This document shows positions 42,171 through 48,706 of a stretch of 64,000 nucleotides of DNA, in pieces. Both the position numbers and the translations under genes were made by a program. The stretch's first letter is position 1. Every line of letters starts with the position of its first letter. Below the pieces are notes generated by a model. That model was not told the DNA's origin and ran no database searches. It worked only from the letters and a program-made list of their open reading frames with translations. The DNA is taken from NCBI GenBank assembly GCA_023399375.1, contig JAEWPX010000048.1:1-64000 (forward strand). The letters are read 5' to 3'. This DNA is from Pseudomonadota bacterium. Lineage in GTDB: Bacteria; Desulfobacterota; Desulfovibrionia; Desulfovibrionales; Desulfovibrionaceae.

Positions 42171-43394
42171 ATGCACGGGCGCGTCCTGCTGCTCGGCGCG
42201 GGCGGCACAGGGGTCATGGCGGCGTGCACCCTTTCCCCTTTCGACGCCGTCACCGGCCTGATCGTGGCCGATCCCGACCGTAATGCCGCCGCGCGCACGG
42301 CGCTGGCCTGCCGTGCCGACGCCGAGGCCGCGGTCGTGGACGCCACGGACCATGCGTCGCTGGTCGGGCTCATGGGCCGGGCCGACGTGGTCCTCAACTG
42401 CCTGACCCCTTCTTCGCGCTTCGGCCTGCCGGTCCTTCGCGCCGCCATGGAGGCGGGCACGGACGTCCTCGACCTCTGCGACGACCCGGACGCCGCCTGC
42501 GCCATGCTGGACTGCGACGCCGAAGCCCGGCGCGCGGGCGTGACCGCCGTGGTCGGCATGGGCGTCAGCAGCATGCTCGCGGCGTGCGTCGTCTCGCGCC
42601 TGGACGCGGTGGAGCGCCTCGTCGTCGGCTGGAACGTCGAGGAAGCGACCGACGCCCCACTCCCTTTTGCCGCGGACGCGGCGTATTGGATCACGCAGTG
42701 CACGGGCGCGATCCCGGAATGCCGCGATGGCGCGCTGGCCGAAGGCGCGCCCCTGTCCGACCTCCCTATCGCCTACCCCGGCCGGGGCAGGCGCGTCCTT
42801 TACAGCGTCGGCCATCCCGAGGCCGTGACCTTCCATTATTCCTGGCCCGAGGTACGCGAGGCGCGTTGCGGCCTGGTCATGCCCTCGGCCTGGATCGGCC
42901 CGTTGCGCAAGCTGCGCGAGGAAGTGGATGCAGGCGCGCTGTCCGTGGAGAAAGCGGGAAAGAAGCTCGCCGCCAAAGCGACCGGAGACGACTGGCTCGA
43001 GGACCTTGTCGCGTCGCTGACGCACCTTGTGGACGGCCCCCGGCTGCCGCATTGCTTCGTGCTCGGCGAGGGCGTGCGGGACGGCGAAAAGCGCACCGTG
43101 GCCGCCTCGCTTGCGGCCACGCCGCCGGATGCGGCGTCCCTGGCCGGCGTGCCGCTGGCGCTTGGGGCGCTGCTGCACCTGCGCGGCCAGATCCCGGAAC
43201 CGGGCGTCATGGCCCCGGAGCGGGCGTTCGAACCCGAAGCGTTCTTTCGGCTGTTCGCACCCTACTGCACGCTGCCCGGCCCCTGCCCGGCCAACCGGCT
43301 CATCGCCATGGCCGAGGCCGAAACAGCGCAAGAAGCGACGCAAAAGCAACGAGACGAAAAAAAGAAATTTCTCCTCCCTGCCTCGTCCCAATAA
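42171..43394 (+). CDS. Saccharopine dehydrogenase-like protein
   Basis: 407-aa predicted cytosolic oxidoreductase. The N-terminal Rossmann domain opens with RVLLLGAGGTGVMAACTL and has an acidic residue after the second strand (VADPD), so NAD(H) binding is likely. ADVVLNCLTP and GTDVLDLCDDPDA follow the pattern of saccharopine-dehydrogenase and carboxynorspermidine-synthase families. The C-terminal catalytic half (YWITQCTGAIPECR onward) is the weaker match. Family members make or break a secondary amine link between an amino acid and an oxo-acid; substrate here unknown. It is not part of the que cluster, with which it is convergent, repeat copy 3 lying between them. Confidence 0.75.
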   Translation: MHGRVLLLGAGGTGVMAACTLSPFDAVTGLIVADPDRNAAARTALACRADAEAAVVDATDHASLVGLMGRADVVLNCLTPSSRFGLPVLRAAMEAGTDVLDLCDDPDAACAMLDCDAEARRAGVTAVVGMGVSSMLAACVVSRLDAVERLVVGWNVEEATDAPLPFAADAAYWITQCTGAIPECRDGALAEGAPLSDLPIAYPGRGRRVLYSVGHPEAVTFHYSWPEVREARCGLVMPSAWIGPLRKLREEVDAGALSVEKAGKKLAAKATGDDWLEDLVASLTHLVDGPRLPHCFVLGEGVRDGEKRTVAASLAATPPDAASLAGVPLALGALLHLRGQIPEPGVMAPERAFEPEAFFRLFAPYCTLPGPCPANRLIAMAEAETAQEATQKQRDEKKKFLLPASSQ

Positions 43395-43416
43395 CGCATT
43401 GCCTGCACGCGCCCTG

Positions 43417-43474
43417 CCCCGTCGGGGAGGTCCAGGAGGGGATCATCCCCTCCTGGCCGCCTGAGGCATCTTCC
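43417..43474 (+). repeat. Two-hairpin intergenic repeat, copy 3
   Basis: Hairpin A is CCCC-GTC-GGGG (43417-43427). Hairpin B (43432-43456) is a perfect inverted repeat, CCAGGAGGGGAT and ATCCCCTCCTGG around one base. The tail reads GGCCGCCTGAGGCATCTTCC, one base different from copy 1. It sits between the convergent saccharopine-dehydrogenase-like and queC genes. Confidence 0.8.
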
Positions 43475-43504
43475 TCTTCTCTCCCCCCTCCGCTCTTTCC
43501 TCCC

Positions 43505-44203
43505 TTATCCCATATAACGCGTCGGGTCGGGCAGGCCGGCTTCGTCGAAGCCTTTCCGGCGCAGCAAGCAGCTGTCGCAACGGCCGCAGGCGAGGCCTTC
43601 GGGCGAGGGGTCGTAGCAGGAGTGGGTCAGGCCGTAGTCCACGCCCAGGCGCGAGCCCAGGCTCACGATCTCGGCCTTGCTGAGCGCCAGCAGCGGCGTG
43701 TGGATGGCGATGCGCAGCCGCCCTTCCACGGCCTCCTTGACGGCCAGGTTGGCCATGGTCTCGAAGGCGCGCACGAACTCCGGCCGACAGTCGGGATAGC
43801 CGGAATAATCCAGGGCGTTGACGCCGATGAAGATGTCCTGCGCGCCAAGTACCTCGGCCCAGCCCAGGGCCATGGACAGGAAAATGGTGTTGCGCGCCGG
43901 CACGTAGGTGACCGGGATGTCGGCCTCCATGGCGGCGGTGTCGCGGTCCTTGGGCACGGCGATGTCGGCCGTGAGCGCCGAGCCGCCGATGGCCCCGAGC
44001 GGCAGGGGCAGGATCAGGTGCGCGGCAACGTCCATGGCCCGCGCCACGCGTTTGGCCGCGTCGAGTTCCACCTTGTGCCGCTGGCCGTATTCGAAGCTCA
44101 GGGCGCAGGGCGCGAAGCCTTCGCTTTTGGCCACGGCCAGGCAGGTCGTGGAATCGAGGCCGCCGGAAAAAAGCACCACCGCCTTCTTGGGTTGCGTGGA
44201 CAT
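43505..44203 (-). CDS. queC: 7-cyano-7-deazaguanine synthase
   Basis: 232-aa cytosolic ATP-dependent ligase that turns 7-carboxy-7-deazaguanine plus ammonia into preQ0. The PP-loop signature FSGGLDSTT is at 12-20. The C-terminal zinc site is CYDPSPEGLACGRCDSC, with four Cys in the usual spacing. VPARNTIFLSMALGWAEVLGA is characteristic of QueC. Length normal. AAGGAGG stands 5 bases before the ATG, overlapping the end of queE (9 bases between genes). Last gene of queD-queE-queC. Confidence 0.97.
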   Translation of the reverse strand: MSTQPKKAVVLFSGGLDSTTCLAVAKSEGFAPCALSFEYGQRHKVELDAAKRVARAMDVAAHLILPLPLGAIGGSALTADIAVPKDRDTAAMEADIPVTYVPARNTIFLSMALGWAEVLGAQDIFIGVNALDYSGYPDCRPEFVRAFETMANLAVKEAVEGRLRIAIHTPLLALSKAEIVSLGSRLGVDYGLTHSCYDPSPEGLACGRCDSCLLRRKGFDEAGLPDPTRYMG

Positions 44204-44212
44204 ACGCCCTCC

Positions 44213-44848
44213 TTACACGCCCCGGGCGTCGGGGCTCCAGATGATCTTGTGCTGTTGCAGGGCCAGCCGCGCCCGCACCCTGTCCGCCACCATCCAGGCG
44301 GCCAGTTCCGCCGGGTCGAGCGCGCCGGGTACGGGCGAAAAATGGACCATGTGCGTGGCCCAGACGCGTCCGGCCACGTCCACGGCGAACCGGTAGTCCT
44401 CGCGCCCGGCGAGCACGAACTTGACCTCGTCGCGCGGACGCAGCCTGTCCAGGTTGGCGTAATCGTTTTGCGCTTCCATGCCGCTGCCCGGGCACTTGAC
44501 GTCGAGGATCGCGACCACGCGCGGGTCGAGCACGGCGATGTCGCGGCTGCCATTGGTCTCGACCAGGACCGTGAGCCCTGCGTCGGCCAGGGCCGCGGCC
44601 AGGGCCGGCGTTTCTGTGGCGAGCAGCGGCTCGCCGCCCGTCAGCTCGACCAGCGGGAGGCCGAAGGCGCAAAGCGCGCGCATGGCCGCGTCCACGGACA
44701 TTTCCGTGTACGACTCCAAGGCGTAGCGCGTGTCGCACCAGCGGCAGGACAGATTGCAGCCGGACAGGCGCAAAAAGGCGCAGGGCCAGCCGGCGAAGCT
44801 CGATTCGCCCTGGATGCTGGCGAATAACTCGTGAACCTTGAGGCTCAC
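44213..44848 (-). CDS. queE: 7-carboxy-7-deazaguanine synthase (radical SAM)
   Basis: 211-aa radical SAM enzyme converting 6-carboxytetrahydropterin to 7-carboxy-7-deazaguanine. The cluster motif is CNLSCRWC (Cys31, Cys35, Cys38). FASIQGES and ELTGGEPLL are typical of QueE. The start is GTG at 44848, whose bases overlap the TGA of queD (GTGA), giving translational coupling. Second gene of the operon. Confidence 0.95.
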   Translation of the reverse strand: MSLKVHELFASIQGESSFAGWPCAFLRLSGCNLSCRWCDTRYALESYTEMSVDAAMRALCAFGLPLVELTGGEPLLATETPALAAALADAGLTVLVETNGSRDIAVLDPRVVAILDVKCPGSGMEAQNDYANLDRLRPRDEVKFVLAGREDYRFAVDVAGRVWATHMVHFSPVPGALDPAELAAWMVADRVRARLALQQHKIIWSPDARGV

Positions 44849-45219
44849 GGCTTTTCCGCGTAGCTCGCGGCCAAGCCCTCGCTCTCGACCACGGTGACCT
44901 TGGCCACGCGCACGCGGCCGTCTTCCAGACGCTCGCGCAACTGGCCGAAGATCCAGGCCGCGATGACCTCGGCCGTGGGTGGCGAAAGCTCGGGGATGTC
45001 GTTGAGGCAGGCGTGGTCCAGTCGGGCGAAGCAGGCGTCGAGGGCGGCGCGCACGTCCATGAAATCGGCGACCATGCCGGAGACGAGGGTTTCCGCGGCC
45101 AGCTTGGCCGTGACCTCGAAGTTGTGGCCGTGCATGGACGCGCACGGCCCGGGATGGCCGGGCAGGCGATGGGCGGCGCTGAAGGCGCCGGAGACTTTTA
45201 TGATATAGGTAGCGGCCAT
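44845..45219 (-). CDS. queD: 6-carboxy-5,6,7,8-tetrahydropterin synthase
   Basis: 124-aa enzyme that makes the pterin precursor of queuosine from dihydroneopterin triphosphate. Zinc ligands are His17, His30 and His32 (FSAAHRL, MHGHNFEV); the catalytic Cys26 lies in PGPCASMHGH. Length is normal. GGAGGG stands 5 bases before ATG 45219; the longer frame to 45327 is not supported. First gene of the minus-strand operon, divergent from queF over 119 bases. Confidence 0.96.
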   Translation of the reverse strand: MAATYIIKVSGAFSAAHRLPGHPGPCASMHGHNFEVTAKLAAETLVSGMVADFMDVRAALDACFARLDHACLNDIPELSPPTAEVIAAWIFGQLRERLEDGRVRVAKVTVVESEGLAASYAEKP

Positions 45220-45235
45220 GCGGCCCTCCGCGTCG

Positions 45236-45264
45236 TTGCAGATCCGGGGCGGTCGTCGTAGGAA
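45236..45264 (+). promoter_or_regulatory. Possible promoter of queF
   Basis: TTGCAG (45236-45241), 17-base spacer, TAGGAA (45259-45264), about 75 bases before the queF ATG. The leader holds a GC hairpin (CCCCGGCG...CGCCGGGG) but not the core of a preQ1 riboswitch. Confidence 0.35.
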
Positions 45265-45338
45265 AGGCACCCTCCCCGGCGCGTCGCCGGGGGCGCAAAG
45301 ACAATCACGGCCTCGTGCGGCCGTCAAGGAGAACGTCC

Positions 45339-45776
45339 ATGCCCGAAAAAACCAACCCGACCGCGCCCAAAGACGATGTTAGCACCTTGAAAACCCTCGG
45401 GCAGGGGGCCACGGCCTACCCGCGCACGGTGACGCCGAGCCTGCTCGAGACCTTCCCCAACGCCTTTCCCGGCCGGCGCTACACCGTGACCTTTCAAAGC
45501 GACGAATTCACGAGCCTTTGCCCCAAGACCGGCCAGCCCGACTTCGGCGTCATCACCATCCGCTACGTGCCGGATGCGCGCTGCATCGAGTCGAAGTCCT
45601 TAAAGCTCTACCTCTTCAGCTACCGCGACGAGGGCACGTTCATGGAAACGCTCACCAACCGCATCCTCGACGACCTCGTGGCCGCCTGCGCGCCCCTGGA
45701 GATGGAGGTCACGGGCGATTTCGCGGCGCGCGGCGGCATCACGATCGCGGTTTCGGCGCGCTACGAGCGGTCGTAA
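45339..45776 (+). CDS. queF: NADPH-dependent preQ0 reductase
   Basis: 145-aa single-domain (type I) QueF of the tunnelling fold, which reduces the nitrile of preQ0 to preQ1. The catalytic Cys61 is in FTSLCPKTGQPDFG with Asp68; ESKSLKLYLFSYRDEG is the family signature. CAAGGAGA precedes ATG 45339. The last 38 bases overlap the 3' end of the opposing YihY gene. With queC, queD and queE on the other side the locus covers preQ1 synthesis except the GTP cyclohydrolase step. Confidence 0.97.
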   Translation: MPEKTNPTAPKDDVSTLKTLGQGATAYPRTVTPSLLETFPNAFPGRRYTVTFQSDEFTSLCPKTGQPDFGVITIRYVPDARCIESKSLKLYLFSYRDEGTFMETLTNRILDDLVAACAPLEMEVTGDFAARGGITIAVSARYERS

Positions 45777-46662
45777 GCCCCGCAAGCCACGGGCCGACGA
45801 CGATACGGCCGCTTGGCGGCGTCTTCTGCGGCGGCGGCTGGGGCTTTTGCCAGTCGCGCACGAACCATGCCCCCCACAAGAGCACCCAGGCGTTGTAATC
45901 GAGCCAGAGCAGAAACAGGATCGCGCCGCTGAGCTTCCCGTAGACCAGATGGTAGCGCGGCAAGCCGGCGACCATGGCGGTGAAGGCCGCGCTGACGCAA
46001 AAGACCGCCCCGGCGAGCACGGCGGCAAGCGCACACAGGAGCTTCAGCGGACGCCTGGGCAGAAAGAGCAGATAGACCACCAGAAAAAGCCCGGTCAGGC
46101 AGGCCACACCCCACAGCGGCGAAAGCCGGCGCGCCAGGCTGGCGACCGGCTCCAGGCGGGGCAAATGCGCGCAGTAGAGCGCCCCGGCCATGGCCGCGAC
46201 GAAGAGCGCGCCCACAAGCGGCCCCTTGAGCACGGCGAACATTCGCCGCCGCAGCGGACGCGCCCCCGGCCGCTCCTCGCGCCAGGGCAGGACCAGGGCC
46301 CGGCCGAGCGCCCCCACGAACAGCCACGACGACCAAAGGATAAACGCCACGCTGGTCCAGCTGAGACCCGGCGACGCCCACAAGAGCTTCCTGGCGCGCG
46401 TGACCAGAATCTCGTCCACGAACGGGGCGAGCAATGCCATCTGCCGCCGCAGCAGCACCTGCGCGCTCCAGTTCTCCCCGGCGATCAGGCCGTAGCCCAC
46501 GAGCATGACGAAAAAAAGCGGAATGCAGGAGAGCATGGCGTAAAACGCCAGTGCGGCGGCTTGCGCCGGGCCGCTTGCGCGCAGAAATCCCGACGTCGCC
46601 CTAGCCGCGGTTTCGAGCACGGCGCGAAGGCGCGGCCCCGGTGTCAAGGAAACGATCCTCAC
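45739..46662 (-). CDS. YihY/BrkB-family inner-membrane protein
   Basis: 307-aa integral membrane protein with about six hydrophobic segments. AAALAFYAMLSCIPLFFVMLV near residue 35 and GAILFLLWLDYNAWVLLWG near 250 are family signatures. These proteins were once called RNase BN; that name belongs to another gene, and their function is unknown. The GTG start (46662) overlaps the TGA of an upstream 24-codon frame (GTGA), which suggests coupled translation. The C-terminal 40 residues are Pro-rich and coded over the queF end. Confidence 0.85.
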   Translation of the reverse strand: MRIVSLTPGPRLRAVLETAARATSGFLRASGPAQAAALAFYAMLSCIPLFFVMLVGYGLIAGENWSAQVLLRRQMALLAPFVDEILVTRARKLLWASPGLSWTSVAFILWSSWLFVGALGRALVLPWREERPGARPLRRRMFAVLKGPLVGALFVAAMAGALYCAHLPRLEPVASLARRLSPLWGVACLTGLFLVVYLLFLPRRPLKLLCALAAVLAGAVFCVSAAFTAMVAGLPRYHLVYGKLSGAILFLLWLDYNAWVLLWGAWFVRDWQKPQPPPQKTPPSGRIVVGPWLAGLTTARSAPKPRS

Positions 46663-46733
46663 GGCCGGGCCGCCGCTTTTTGCAACCGCTGCGCCGCGTC
46701 GCGCGACACAAGCATGGAGAGATGTTTTTTCAT
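46659..46733 (-). CDS. Small 24-aa leader-type ORF coupled to the YihY gene
   Basis: ATG 46733 is preceded by AAAGGGG at 6 bases. The peptide starts MKKHLSMLVSRDAAQRLQ and is basic with no membrane segment. Its TGA (46661-46659) overlaps the GTG of the next gene, the same arrangement as queD-queE. It may exist mainly to deliver ribosomes to the weak GTG start. No homologue known to me. Confidence 0.4.
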   Translation of the reverse strand: MKKHLSMLVSRDAAQRLQKAAARP

Positions 46734-46831
46734 GGTCGGCCCCTTTGCGCTACCGGCTTCGGGGGAAACCGGCAAGGCCTTCCGTGGAACGAAACATGCA
46801 TGAATGCGGGAGAACACAGGGAGGAAGACGC

Positions 46832-47005
46832 ATGTTCGCACAGAGCATCCAATTGGAATCCATCAGTTTTTTCGAGCCGACCGCCGGCGTGTGGCGCGAG
46901 GAGGCCGTCAAGGACCCGGCAGGAAGCGACGCCGCCTCCCCTGCCCTTGCGCACTGCGACGACGACGAGGATTTCGAGGCTTTCTGCCGCCGCTCGCTGC
47001 TGTGA
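46832..47005 (+). CDS. Small acidic protein of unknown function (57 aa)
   Basis: AGGGAGG stands 7 bases before ATG 46832. The product begins MFAQSIQLESISFF and ends in an acidic stretch with a Cys (CDDDEDFEAFC). No signal, membrane segment or known domain. Strong translation signal and GC3-rich codons support it as a real gene, but it is too short for certainty. Confidence 0.5.
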   Translation: MFAQSIQLESISFFEPTAGVWREEAVKDPAGSDAASPALAHCDDDEDFEAFCRRSLL

Positions 47006-47125
47006 TCCCGCCCGGCGGGACGGCCTGCGATATCCCTGGCGGCAACGCCGCATCCGGGGTATGTCGCGGCCTGGGGCTTGCCGTGCAACCACGGGAAGCA
47101 TCCGACGTCGCCACCGGAGGTTGTC

Positions 47126-47314
47126 ATGAAACAGGCGCTTTGCGTGCTCGCCTTGCTCGTTTTTGCCGCCACGGCCATGGGCTGTCCGCCGCACCGCCGC
47201 CATGGCCCGCCGCCTCCGCCGCCACCCGGCGCGGTGGCCCCGCATCCCGGGCCCGGGCCGGGCCATCCCGTCCCCGCGCCCGCGCACCCGACGCCGCCGG
47301 TCACACCGTACTGA
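47126..47314 (+). CDS. Small proline/histidine-rich lipoprotein (62 aa)
   Basis: GGAGG stands 5 bases before ATG 47126. A short signal (MKQALCVLALLVFAATAMGC) predicts lipidation at Cys20. The rest is almost only Pro, His, Gly and Ala: PPHRRHG, seven Pro in a row, then PHPGPGPGHPVP. The His clusters could bind metal. It probably sits on the periplasmic or outer-membrane side. No function can be given. It follows the 57-aa gene by 120 bases. Confidence 0.65.
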   Translation: MKQALCVLALLVFAATAMGCPPHRRHGPPPPPPPGAVAPHPGPGPGHPVPAPAHPTPPVTPY

Positions 47315-47386
47315 CGCCAAGATAGCAATACCGGCCGGGCGACCGACCGTTGCCGCTTCCGGCGGGCGAGCGTCCCCCCTTTGCCT

Positions 47387-48439
47387 TTATTCCCCGAAGC
47401 GCGGCAGCGCCGGTTCTCGCTCGCGCACCAGCCGGCCGGCAAGTTCCGCACAGTAGCCGCAGGTCCGGCAGTCGTGGCGGCAGCCGTCCATGCGCGTGAA
47501 AAAATCCTCGGGCAAGGCGTCGTTCGGTATTTCCAGCCGGCCGGACAAGATTTCCTGGGTATCGAGCAGCCAGGCCAGGTTGCCGTGAAATGCGCCGGAG
47601 AAGTACGCCCGCACGATGGCCGTCAGGTCCGCGGCCGGGCGCGTGCGGCCACAGATTTTCAGGAAATCGACAATCCCCTCCAGATGGTGCGCGTCCTCGG
47701 GCCGCACGAAAGGCGAGGCGAGCATCCTGCCGGGATGGTCGTAAAACGCACGCAGGCAGCCGAGTTCCCGATTCATGTCCGGCCCGAGCGGGCAGGAAGC
47801 CAGGCGCGAAAGCGCGATGTGCGCGTCGTGGGCGGTCTTGAACGGACAGGCATAGAGGCAGCCTTCGTTGGTCATGAGCCCCAGGCGCAGGCCGGGAAAC
47901 GCCTGCCGCGCCCGGGACGCGAGCGCAGCCAGCCGCACCGTGTCGCGGTTGCAGTCGCGGTCGAGGATGAGCGCCTGCGGGAATTTGAAATGCGTGTCCG
48001 CCACGGCCTCCAGCACGGCGGCCAGTCGTTCGAAGCTGTCCAGGCGGAAATTGATGCTCGGCACGGCGCAAAGCGCGCCGGCAACCTCGGGCGAAGCGTC
48101 GGAGAGGGCCGTGAGCAGGTAGTGGTCGGCGTAGACGATGCCGCTGATGGCCCCGGCCGCGAGATAGCCTTCGAGCAGCATGACGATGTCGCGCAAGGCG
48201 TCGCCGCAGTAGGTTTCCGGCGCGTGGAACGCTGCGTTCAAAAGCCCCAGGCGCGGCACGTCGGGCATGGTGCGCAGCCCCACGGCCAGGTCGTCCGGCG
48301 AGGCGTCGCCGGCGTCCGGCAGCCGGGCGTCCGGGGTATCCGGCCCCAGGCGGAAATAGACCGCCTCGAGCGCAGGGGCGTTGTCGGCGAGAAACGCGGC
48401 ATAGGCCGCATCGGGCACAAAAGGGACCTCGTAACGCAT
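47387..48439 (-). CDS. U32-like TIM-barrel protein with C-terminal Cys cluster
   Basis: 350-aa predicted cytosolic protein. SGIVYADHYLLTALSD, SINFRLDSFERL and MTNEGCLYACPFKTAHDAHIA follow the barrel pattern of peptidase-U32/YhbU-type proteins, in which Cys residues after such a strand hold an iron-sulfur cluster. Further Cys lie at the C-terminus as CRHDCRTCGYC. Known relatives act in tRNA or ubiquinone hydroxylation; no such substrate can be assigned here. AAGGAGC stands before ATG 48439. It is divergent from uvrA, and a palindrome (48499-48514) falls inside its likely promoter. Confidence 0.5.
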   Translation of the reverse strand: MRYEVPFVPDAAYAAFLADNAPALEAVYFRLGPDTPDARLPDAGDASPDDLAVGLRTMPDVPRLGLLNAAFHAPETYCGDALRDIVMLLEGYLAAGAISGIVYADHYLLTALSDASPEVAGALCAVPSINFRLDSFERLAAVLEAVADTHFKFPQALILDRDCNRDTVRLAALASRARQAFPGLRLGLMTNEGCLYACPFKTAHDAHIALSRLASCPLGPDMNRELGCLRAFYDHPGRMLASPFVRPEDAHHLEGIVDFLKICGRTRPAADLTAIVRAYFSGAFHGNLAWLLDTQEILSGRLEIPNDALPEDFFTRMDGCRHDCRTCGYCAELAGRLVREREPALPRFGE

Positions 48440-48490
48440 TGGGTCGCTCCTTGCCGCGCCTGCCGCCCCGCCCGGGCGCGCGGCCCATTT

Positions 48491-48519
48491 CGACTAACGT
48501 GAACAGATGTTCACCGCAA
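48491..48519 (-). promoter_or_regulatory. Possible promoter of the U32-like gene
   Basis: Minus strand TTGCGG (48519-48514), 17-base spacer, TAGTCG (48496-48491); start near 48484. The spacer is filled by the 16-base palindrome at 48499-48514, so a bound repressor would block it. Confidence 0.4.
48499..48514. promoter_or_regulatory. LexA-like palindromic operator
   Basis: GTGAACAGATGTTCAC is a perfect 7+7 palindrome around GA. Its core GAAC-AGAT-GTTC fits the GAAC-N4-GTTC LexA box known from Gram-positive bacteria. It lies between divergent uvrA (193 bases to its ATG) and the U32-like gene. Nucleotide-excision-repair genes are classic SOS targets. No lexA gene is in the window. Confidence 0.5.
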
Positions 48520-48706
48520 GCCTTCCCTGGCCGACGAAAGCGGTTTTCTTCACAAATAGGTCGTGCGCCCGGGCTGGCAATGGGACATGACGGTCGCAGC
48601 GTATGTCGCTTTTGACGACGATCCGGCGACATCGGACCCGCGCCCTTGCCTTTTGCGCGTTCGGGCTTATTTTGCGGGTTTGCCGCAACGACTTCTGGAG
48701 GCGTTC

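Noticed and set aside
41539..43394. tatB or tatC near tatA
   Set aside because: The next gene is a saccharopine-dehydrogenase-like enzyme; no second Tat signature is seen.
45220..45338. preQ1 riboswitch in the queD-queF gap
   Set aside because: The queuosine genes make one expected, but the core with an A-rich 3' tail pairing into the loop is missing; only a GC hairpin is present.
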